A stretch of DNA of 8,464 nt, from contig JALNZQ010000107.1 in NCBI GenBank assembly GCA_023229165.1, positions 1-8,464 of the forward strand, read 5' to 3'. Each line of letters opens with the position of its first letter. Positions within the stretch are counted from its first letter, which is position 1. This document shows, one piece after another, positions 1 to 4,231 of the stretch. Position numbers and translations under genes: made by a program. Below the pieces are notes generated by a model. That model saw nothing but the letters and a program-made list of their open reading frames with translations. It was not told the origin of the DNA and ran no database searches. The DNA is from Methanothrix sp. Lineage in GTDB: Archaea > Halobacteriota > Methanosarcinia > Methanotrichales > Methanotrichaceae.

Positions 1-1
1 C

Positions 2-604
2 TTGCCTTTGCGCGTGCCGGTACAGGATGTCTACACCATCTCTGGTGTGGGCACTGTGCCAGTGGGCCGCGTCGAGACCGGTATAATGAGAAAGAATGAC
101 AAGATCATCTTCGAGCCCGCCGGAGCTTCTGGTGAGGTCAAGTCCATTGAGATGCATCATGAGGAAGTCCCAGAGGCCTTCCCCGGAGACAACATCGGAT
201 GGAACGTGCGCGGTGTCGCCAAGAACGACATTCGTCGCGGCGACGTCTGCGGATCGGTAGCTAAGCCCCCAACCGTGGCCAAGGAGTTCAAGGCCCAGAT
301 CGTAGTGTTGCAGCACCCCAGCGCCATATCGGCAGGATACACACCTGTATTCCACTGCCATACCGCGCAGATTGCGTGCACCCTCACTGCTATTCTGGCC
401 AAGCTGGACCCAAGGTCCGGTGCGGTCAAGGAAGAGAATCCTGCCTTCATCAAGGCTGGAGATGCGGCCATCATCATGGTTACTCCCTCCAAGCCCATGG
501 TCATTGAACCGGTGAAGGAGATCCCGCAACTGGGAAGGTTCGCCATTCGAGATATGGGCACGACCGTCGCGGCCGGCATGTGCATCAGCGTGGTACCACG
601 CTAA
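2..604 (+). CDS. tuf: Translation elongation factor EF-1 alpha (EF-Tu homologue), C-terminal part, 5'-truncated by window edge
   Basis: This is the GTPase that delivers aminoacyl-tRNA to the ribosome in the cytoplasm. Only the last 200 residues are present; the archaeal protein is usually about 420-430 residues, so the whole GTP-binding domain lies to the left of the window and the first in-frame TTG is not the true start. The visible part begins at domain II (PVQDVYTISGVGTVPVGRVETG-like block at about residues 6-27) and continues through domain III (HPSAISAGYTPVFHCHTAQ at about residues 105-123, then GRFAIRDMGTTVAAGMC near the end), which contact tRNA and domain I. The reading frame is intact to a TAA at 602-604. 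The S10 gene follows after only 20 bases on the same strand, the standard archaeal str-operon order, so the two are almost certainly co-transcribed. Identity is very secure from the conserved blocks. Confidence 0.97.
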   Translation: MPLRVPVQDVYTISGVGTVPVGRVETGIMRKNDKIIFEPAGASGEVKSIEMHHEEVPEAFPGDNIGWNVRGVAKNDIRRGDVCGSVAKPPTVAKEFKAQIVVLQHPSAISAGYTPVFHCHTAQIACTLTAILAKLDPRSGAVKEENPAFIKAGDAAIIMVTPSKPMVIEPVKEIPQLGRFAIRDMGTTVAAGMCISVVPR

Positions 605-624
605 ATCAATTTTTTGGTGTAAAC

Positions 625-933
625 ATGCAGAAGGCAAGAATTCGACTTTCCGGCACTAATCCCCTGATGCTGGACGATATTTGCAGCCAGGTAAAGGGGA
701 TTGCTCAGAGAACAGGCGTTCACATGGCAGGACCCATTCCGCTGCCCACTAAAAAGATGGTAGTACCCTGCAGGAAGAGTCCTGACGGCGAGGGAACGGC
801 CACCTGGGACCACTGGGAAATGAGAGTGCACAAGAGGCTCATCGATCTGGATGCTGATGAGAGGGCGCTTCGCCAGCTCATGAGGATCCAGGTTCCAAAG
901 AATGTAAATATTGAGATTGTGCTGGAAAGCTAA
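625..933 (+). CDS. rpsJ: Small ribosomal subunit protein S10 (uS10)
   Basis: A 30S subunit protein of the head domain, 102 residues, normal length for archaeal S10. The sequence opens MQKARIRLSGTNPLMLDD and carries the hallmark loop GPIPLPTKK at about residues 43-51, followed by a conserved HWEMRVHKRLIDL block and a C-terminal IQVPKNVNIEIVLES strand. I chose the ATG at 625 because homologues begin just before the ARIRLSGT strand and because a GGTG ribosome binding site (616-619) sits five bases upstream. An in-frame ATG at 580 would add 15 unrelated residues and overlap the end of the EF-1A gene. The gene lies 20 bases after EF-1A and is probably translated from the same mRNA. It ends with TAA at 931-933, and a strong imperfect hairpin begins eight bases later. 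Confidence 0.97.
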   Translation: MQKARIRLSGTNPLMLDDICSQVKGIAQRTGVHMAGPIPLPTKKMVVPCRKSPDGEGTATWDHWEMRVHKRLIDLDADERALRQLMRIQVPKNVNIEIVLES

Positions 934-940
934 ATCATTA

Positions 941-978
941 GTTAGGGGCTGCTTCCGTGGGTAGAAGGGCCCGCTAAC
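941..978 (+). other. Imperfect hairpin downstream of S10
   Basis: GTTAG (941-945) pairs with CTAAC (974-978). After a single bulged G (973), GGGC (946-949) pairs with GCCC (969-972). After a small internal loop (950-951 against 968), CTTC (952-955) pairs with GAAG (964-967) around an 8-base loop. This gives 13 base pairs between the S10 stop and the TATA box of the tRNA. It may mark or protect the 3' end of the EF-1A/S10 mRNA. No T-run follows directly, so it is not a classical intrinsic terminator. Confidence 0.55.
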
Positions 979-979
979 C

Positions 980-987
980 TATATATT
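980..987 (+). promoter_or_regulatory. TATA box of the tRNA-Arg gene
   Basis: TATATATT, centred about 22 bases before the first base of the mature tRNA. This is consistent with an archaeal TATA/TBP promoter that starts transcription at or a few bases before the tRNA. The surrounding DNA is much more GC-rich, so the element stands out. Confidence 0.65.
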
Positions 988-1005
988 CTACAATTTTACT
1001 CATAT

Positions 1006-1079
1006 GGACTCGTAGTATAGTCTGGATAGAATAGAGGCCTCCGGAGCCTCGGGCCCGGGTTCGAATCCCGGCGGGTCCG
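1006..1079 (+). tRNA. tRNA-Arg (anticodon CCG)
   Basis: A 74-base tRNA folded by eye. The acceptor stem GGACTCG (1006-1012) pairs with CGGGTCC (1072-1078), with one T-G wobble. The anticodon stem is GAGGC/GCCTC (1034-1038 with 1046-1050) with loop CTCCGGA, giving anticodon CCG at 1041-1043, which reads the arginine codon CGG. The T arm is CCGGG-TTCGAAT-CCCGG (1055-1071). The D loop has the expected GG pair (1024-1025). The discriminator is G1079; CCA is not encoded and no intron is present. The D stem is unusually poor: G1015-T1032, T1016-A1031, an A1017/A1030 mismatch and T1018/G1029. A TATA box lies upstream and a T-run downstream, so it is its own transcription unit. Confidence 0.95.
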
Positions 1080-1085
1080 CTACAC

Positions 1086-1090
1086 TTTTT
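1086..1090 (+). terminator. Oligo-T terminator after tRNA-Arg
   Basis: A run of five T starting seven bases after the end of the mature tRNA, the usual minimal archaeal termination signal. About 45 bases further on, TCAGG..GG and CC..CCTGA (1132-1153) form a short hairpin between this gene and the convergent AbrB-like gene, a possible second stop for either strand. Confidence 0.5.
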
Positions 1091-1167
1091 AGCTCATTGC
1101 GTCAGAAGGATTATTATATATCTTATCATGGTCAGGCGGGTTTTTGCCCCTGATTTAGGCGGATCTC

Positions 1168-1374
1168 TCAGCTATGTGCTGCCTGCATTATGCCTATCTT
1201 GGACATTTCCGCTCTCCCTAAGTTTTCCCTTTCCTCGACCTTCTTGAGGATGATGGTTCCATCTCCCAGCTGGTCCACGGCGATCTTGTCACCCGGCAGC
1301 AAATGCAGTCCGTATCTGATCGCAAGAGGAAGCTCTATCCTGCCGTTGGCATCAATATTGGTAATCAAACCCAA
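1168..1374 (-). CDS. AbrB/MazE/SpoVT-type DNA-binding protein (small swapped-hairpin regulator)
   Basis: A 68-residue protein consisting almost only of one AbrB-type domain. Residues about 5-45 read as TNIDANGRIELPLAIRYGL followed by LLPGDKIAVDQLGDGTIILKK, matching the family pattern 'D..GRI.LP..IR..L.L..GD.I.V....G.I.L', which forms a dimeric swapped-hairpin barrel that binds DNA. The last 20 residues are unremarkable. There is no ATG. The start is either TTG at 1374 or TTG two codons later (1368). A GGTGA motif (1376-1380, complement) is only one base before the first but a well-placed seven bases before the second, so 1368 may be the real start. A TATA box at 1402-1410 gives it its own short-leader promoter. 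No toxin-like partner gene is adjacent, so it may be a stand-alone transcription regulator rather than an antitoxin. Confidence 0.85.
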   Translation of the reverse strand: MGLITNIDANGRIELPLAIRYGLHLLPGDKIAVDQLGDGTIILKKVEERENLGRAEMSKIGIMQAAHS

Positions 1375-1401
1375 TTCACCAAAGACTGGTCTTGTTCCTG
1401 G

Positions 1402-1410
1402 TTTATAAAA
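1402..1410 (-). promoter_or_regulatory. TATA box of the AbrB-like gene
   Basis: The core TTTATAAA is self-complementary and lies in otherwise mixed sequence. Its centre is about 31 bases upstream of the TTG at 1374, predicting a transcript that starts around 1380 with a very short leader covering the GGTGA motif (1376-1380, complement). Confidence 0.55.
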
Positions 1411-1481
1411 GACTTATTTTGAGATGAGGTTCATATGAGGGCTAGGGATAAGATCCGGACGAGATAGTTCGTGAGATTGGA

Positions 1482-1510
1482 CTGCCCTCGCGCCAAGGGC
1501 CCGTGGGCAG
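1482..1510 (-). other. Inverted repeat downstream of the exported-protein gene
   Basis: CTGCCC (1482-1487) and GGGCAG (1505-1510) form a 6-bp stem around a GC-rich 17-base loop, starting 12 bases past the stop codon of the minus-strand exported-protein gene. No T-run follows, so its role as a transcript end is uncertain. Confidence 0.3.
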
Positions 1511-1522
1511 AAGTGCGGACCC

Positions 1523-2218
1523 TTAGCAGTCTATGTCGTCGCAACCCGACTGTTTCTTCTCTTCCACGGGACTTTCCCGGAACTTGATCATCTTCTGCAC
1601 ATCGAACTTGCCCGTGAAGGATTCATGCACCTTGAGGTCCTTGCTGAACATTTTATGCATCCGAGCGTCCGTCTGCCAGGTTCCATTGAAGGAATTTTTG
1701 GTCTGGATGGCCACTGTGTGTACAGGGCTTGTCTTTAGCAGCTCTTCGATCTGCTTCGGATCGGTTATGTAGGAGGCGGGATTGGTTGAGGCGAAGTAGC
1801 TGCTGCCCTCTCTCTCCATCTCTGTGACCGAGAAGGTCTCTGTGATCTCTGCACCGATGCCGCCCCAGAATGCTTTGGAGTTTATATATTTCGTTCCTAC
1901 CATCGGGGTCTTGCCGGAATAAGTGAGTTTGTTGCTTTCCCAGAGATTGAGCGGCACAGCTGAGCCGTTCTCCATGCCTGGAAGCTTGGCTGCCCTCTGA
2001 GCTTCGACGGTTCCTGAGTCCATCTCCAGGTCGCCGTCGCCGTACATTAAATTGGAGTACTCTAGGGCTAGCTGCCTGTCCTTAACCGAAACGCCCACCT
2101 CAAAAGTGCCCGTCCCAGTTACCTTCAGCATGTTGCAAAAATCCCCGTCCTGGACCTGCTCGGTGATCGCCGGTGTGGCAAAGACCGGCTCCAGGGATAG
2201 GAGTAACATTAGCAACAA
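1523..2218 (-). CDS. Exported protein of unknown function
   Basis: At least 231 residues, family not recognised. The N-terminus is a hydrophobic stretch (MLLMLLLSLEPVFA from the TTG at 2218) ending in a good signal-peptidase site before TPAITEQ, so the mature protein should be outside the cell membrane. The mature part is beta-rich looking and polar, with no transmembrane segment. It contains WGGIGAEITETFSV and a lysine-rich tail ending in two cysteines (GCDDIDC). The reading frame stays open upstream to a TAA at 2252-2254 and would add a charged RTTKG n-region, typical of a signal peptide, but that extension holds no ATG, GTG or TTG. The best explanation is an ACG at 2240-2242 acting as, or mutated from, ATG, giving about 239 residues. 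The gene is divergent from the HAD gene and ends 148 bases upstream of the AbrB-like start on the same strand. Confidence 0.75.
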   Translation of the reverse strand: MLLMLLLSLEPVFATPAITEQVQDGDFCNMLKVTGTGTFEVGVSVKDRQLALEYSNLMYGDGDLEMDSGTVEAQRAAKLPGMENGSAVPLNLWESNKLTYSGKTPMVGTKYINSKAFWGGIGAEITETFSVTEMEREGSSYFASTNPASYITDPKQIEELLKTSPVHTVAIQTKNSFNGTWQTDARMHKMFSKDLKVHESFTGKFDVQKMIKFRESPVEEKKQSGCDDIDC

Positions 2219-2278
2219 AGCTACTGCAATACCCTTCGTCGTTCTACCCCGTTATTATGTGCTTATTAGGATCTTCTA

Positions 2279-2291
2279 GCTAAAAAAGTTA
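2279..2291. promoter_or_regulatory. AT-rich candidate promoter between divergent genes
   Basis: The sequence GCTAAAAAAGTTA is the most TATA-like stretch between the exported-protein gene (minus) and the HAD gene (plus). On the minus strand it would place a transcription start near 2258, about 15 bases before the putative ACG start codon. On the plus strand it would give a leader of about 35 bases for the HAD gene. Assignment to either strand is uncertain. Confidence 0.35.
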
Positions 2292-2346
2292 TTGTAGCCT
2301 GCACGGCAAAAGTTTCATCTCACCCCAAGGACCCTCCAACTCCAAG

Positions 2347-3144
2347 ATGTGCAAAGAACTCGCCGTGGTCATGGATGTGGCAGGAACCATACTCAGGATG
2401 TATCGCGTGGCCAAGGATATCGAAAAGGGCGCAATTCTGGTGAATGTGGTTACCTGGAAGTTGATTATGGAGAAGAAAGGTCGCGTCCTGGTGGTCCCTC
2501 AGGTGGACCCCTCTCTCATATTCTCCTGTCGGCCCGATGATACTCTGGGAACGCTGATCGATGGTCGCGAGCAATTACTGGAGATAAGTTGTGCCAGCAG
2601 TCCCATCTCCAAAGCTGAAGCTGTACGCATTCTGGGCGGCTCTCAAGCAAAGATTCGTGATCTTCAGGAGGTGCAACGGGCCGTATTGAACAGATGTCCC
2701 GGTAATTATCATACTGCCGGCATGATTGTCGATGTTGATTTGCAGGAGGTTGTTTATGCACTTAGCACGGGCGGCTCTCCTTTTCCCGGATTGAAGGATG
2801 TCCTGCTCGATCTGAAAAATCAAGGGGCAGATGTCTATGTGGCTTCCGGAGACAGCATGAGAAGCCTTGCTTATCTCAAAGAATTAGGCATAGATCTGTC
2901 GCGAGTTTATCCTGTCTCTGGCCCAAGGCGGAAAAAAGAGATAATCGTCGATCTTAAGAACCAATACCGTCAAGTGGTAATGGTGGGCGACGGTCTAAAC
3001 GACCTTTATGCTTTGAGGGCAGCAGACCTGGGCATCTTAACCGTGCAGCAGGACACTCGTCCCACTTTGAAGCTCCGTGATGCTGCCGATAAGATAATTA
3101 CGGATATAAGAGAACTGCCTAAAATATTGGTAGATATCTATTAG
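2347..3144 (+). CDS. HAD-superfamily phosphatase, soluble P-type-ATPase-like, with DxA motif I
   Basis: A 265-residue cytoplasmic HAD hydrolase. Motif I is DVAGT (D10 the nucleophile, G13, T14). Motif II is ASGDS with S167. Motif III is the lysine pair K196/K197. Motif IV is VMVGDGLNDLYALRAADLGI, with D215 and D219 for Mg2+ binding. The motif IV block and the spacing resemble the phosphorylation domain of P-type ATPases and their soluble archaeal relatives. About 150 residues lie between motifs I and II, a cap-like insert carrying three cysteines (C61, C82, C117). The residue two after the nucleophile, normally an Asp acting as general acid/base, is Ala; phosphonoacetaldehyde hydrolase also has Ala there and P-type ATPases have Thr. 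The substrate cannot be read from the sequence. The ATG at 2347 puts motif I at the usual distance from the N-terminus, though no clear ribosome binding site precedes it. Confidence 0.88.
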   Translation: MCKELAVVMDVAGTILRMYRVAKDIEKGAILVNVVTWKLIMEKKGRVLVVPQVDPSLIFSCRPDDTLGTLIDGREQLLEISCASSPISKAEAVRILGGSQAKIRDLQEVQRAVLNRCPGNYHTAGMIVDVDLQEVVYALSTGGSPFPGLKDVLLDLKNQGADVYVASGDSMRSLAYLKELGIDLSRVYPVSGPRRKKEIIVDLKNQYRQVVMVGDGLNDLYALRAADLGILTVQQDTRPTLKLRDAADKIITDIRELPKILVDIY

Positions 3145-3148
3145 ATTA

Positions 3149-3154
3149 TTTTTT
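3149..3154 (+). terminator. Oligo-T terminator after the HAD gene
   Basis: A run of six T starting five bases after the TAG stop, with no stem. This fits archaeal T-run termination and separates this gene from the next + strand gene, which has its own promoter. Confidence 0.5.
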
Positions 3155-3226
3155 AGATTAGTGTGTATTTGGATTTCTCCTCTTCTGTTATTCTTCTAAT
3201 TCGGGTGGCTGGTGAATTGACTTGAT

Positions 3227-3249
3227 GATTGGCAAATATTTGCGCAATC
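3227..3249. promoter_or_regulatory. Palindromic candidate operator upstream of the winged-helix gene
   Basis: GCAAATATTTGC (3232-3243) is a perfect 12-bp palindrome. It is flanked by GATTG (3227-3231) and CAATC (3245-3249), which are also complementary, with one extra G at 3244. It is centred about 34 bp, roughly three helical turns, upstream of the TATA box centre, a position suited to an activator or a co-operating repressor. Confidence 0.5.
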
Positions 3250-3264
3250 GGACAATTCTAGGAA

Positions 3265-3278
3265 AAGTATATATACTT
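3265..3278 (+). promoter_or_regulatory. Palindromic TATA box of the winged-helix gene
   Basis: AAGTATATATACTT is a perfect 14-bp palindrome containing a strong archaeal TATA element (3268-3275). It predicts transcription starting near 3297-3300. This falls after the TTG at 3277, which argues that this TTG is not the start codon of the following gene. Confidence 0.7.
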
Positions 3279-3360
3279 GGATAGTACATCCTTACTCGTT
3301 AACATTTTAAATTTGCTTCGAAATAAGACCATACTAGAAGATACTAGGAGTAGCGCACAA

Positions 3361-3918
3361 ATGTTCGAAGAGCTTTTAGAGATATACAAAACAAAGGCCG
3401 ATGAGATTGAGAAGAATAGAAAAGAAGCACAAGCCATGATTTTGCTGGTTTCAGCCATCGAAAAGATATCACTGGAGCTAGACTCCAAACAGAGCGATGT
3501 AGAGCTCTTAGGCAGGCTGATCGATCAAGTTGATCGCCTCTCCAAAGAGGTATCTGATCTGAAGAGCCAGCTTCGCGCTCGGCAGGGACGACCTGCGCCC
3601 GTTCAGGAAACAAGCTCCGGAGATGGAAAGGCCCTGGATAACCATGCGCGGTCTCTCATAGATATCATGGAAGAGAGGCCGGGTAGGTACACAACCAGCG
3701 AGTTGGTGGACATGCTGGGCTTAAATAAGACCACAGTAATAAGCGTGATGAAGCGCGCTTATGAACTCGATCCGAAACATGTCAAGATGACTCAGGGAAA
3801 GAGGCGCAAGCTCTACCTGTCTTATGTGTCTGAAGGTGAGGTGCAGACGATGGCAGAAGCGTCGTCCGGATCCGGCGAATCAGACCGGGTGAAGCTAGAG
3901 CTGATGGCCATGACCTAG
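3361..3918 (+). CDS. Coiled-coil plus winged-helix DNA-binding protein, probable transcription regulator
   Basis: A 185-residue protein from the ATG at 3361. Residues 1-73 are a long heptad-like, charged helix (for example LLGRLIDQVDRLSKEVSDLK) expected to form a coiled-coil dimer. Residues 74-92 are a flexible linker. Residues 96-156 form a winged helix-turn-helix: first helix ARSLIDIMEERPG, second helix TTSELVDMLGL, recognition helix NKTTVISVMKRAYEL, and a basic wing KRRKLYLSY. The last 30 residues are Ser/Gly/Glu-rich. The frame is open back to TTG codons at 3277 and 3313, which would lengthen the protein to as much as 213 residues. I prefer 3361 because AGGAG (3346-3350) lies ten bases upstream and because the TATA box predicts a transcript start near 3298, after 3277. 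No named family was recognised. The two palindromes upstream suggest control by a dimeric regulator, possibly itself. Confidence 0.72.
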   Translation: MFEELLEIYKTKADEIEKNRKEAQAMILLVSAIEKISLELDSKQSDVELLGRLIDQVDRLSKEVSDLKSQLRARQGRPAPVQETSSGDGKALDNHARSLIDIMEERPGRYTTSELVDMLGLNKTTVISVMKRAYELDPKHVKMTQGKRRKLYLSYVSEGEVQTMAEASSGSGESDRVKLELMAMT

Positions 3919-3996
3919 ATGAGATAAGCCGGTAGACAATCTATAACTTCTTAATATGTTAAAGGTCGAGCTGTCTGTTGTTCTTCAGGCTGCATT

Positions 3997-4016
3997 AGCC
4001 CTTTGGCTGTTTTTTT
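3997..4016 (+). terminator. Stem-loop plus T7 terminator downstream of the winged-helix gene
   Basis: AGCC (3997-4000) and GGCT (4005-4008) form a 4-bp stem with loop CTTT. G4009 and seven T (4010-4016) follow. It lies about 80 bases after the stop codon of the winged-helix gene and points in its direction. Confidence 0.55.
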
Positions 4017-4156
4017 ACCTGCAGTGTGAGTGCGATGAACATACTATCTATAATTATTTTATTTATATGTACAATTCATTAATCCGTGAGACGGATCAGT
4101 TGATTTGGACTTCGAAAATGCTGTGACAACAAAATGTTGCTTGACCGAAATATTGT

Positions 4157-4172
4157 TAATTGTAAACAATTA
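4157..4172. repeat. Inverted repeat TAATTGT-AA-ACAATTA
   Basis: Perfect 7-bp arms (4157-4163 and 4166-4172) separated by two bases, the shape of a dimeric regulator site. It lies beyond the 3' ends of both flanking genes, so it has no obvious gene to control. Confidence 0.45.
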
Positions 4173-4180
4173 GATGTGCT

Positions 4181-4187
4181 AAAAAAA
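4181..4187 (-). terminator. Oligo-T terminator of the RND exporter gene
   Basis: Seven A on the + strand are seven T on the minus strand, about 45 bases past the TAA stop of the exporter gene, fitting archaeal T-run termination. Confidence 0.45.
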
Positions 4188-4231
4188 GGTAATAGCAGGA
4201 GATGATGCATGGCTTCATGTTTTCTTCTGCT

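Larger units (their letters stand above)
3919..4231. other. AT-rich gap between convergent genes, with inverted repeats but no convincing gene
   Basis: This 313-base stretch separates the winged-helix gene (+) from the RND exporter (-). It holds a stem-loop terminator (3997-4016), an orphan TATA-like TTTATATG (4062-4069), three short inverted repeats (4082-4096, 4127-4139, 4157-4172) and an A7 run (4181-4187) that reads as T7 on the minus strand. The only ORFs are of 20-23 codons (4134-4205 + and 4156-4218 -), and neither shows protein-like features. A small RNA reading + from about 4090 is possible but unproven. Confidence 0.5.

Noticed and set aside
580..624. In-frame N-terminal extension of S10 from an ATG at 580
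   Set aside because: It overlaps the end of EF-1A, adds 15 residues unlike any S10, and the ATG at 625 has a good GGTG site.
1168..1374. AbrB-like protein as the antitoxin of a toxin-antitoxin pair
   Set aside because: No PIN, MazF-like or other toxin-sized gene lies next to it on the same strand, and it has its own promoter.
3225..3284. 19-codon ORF with a good GGTGA site (3211-3215) before the winged-helix gene
   Set aside because: It runs through the palindrome and the TATA box, which are better explained as regulatory DNA; it has no protein-like features and would need a separate upstream promoter that I cannot see.
4134..4205. 23-codon + strand ORF in the convergent gap
   Set aside because: Too short, weak GTGA site, and interrupted in sense by the inverted repeat; kept only as part of the gap finding.
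4156..4218. 20-codon hydrophobic minus-strand ORF just after the exporter stop
   Set aside because: No ribosome binding site, and it runs across the T7 run that probably ends the transcript.
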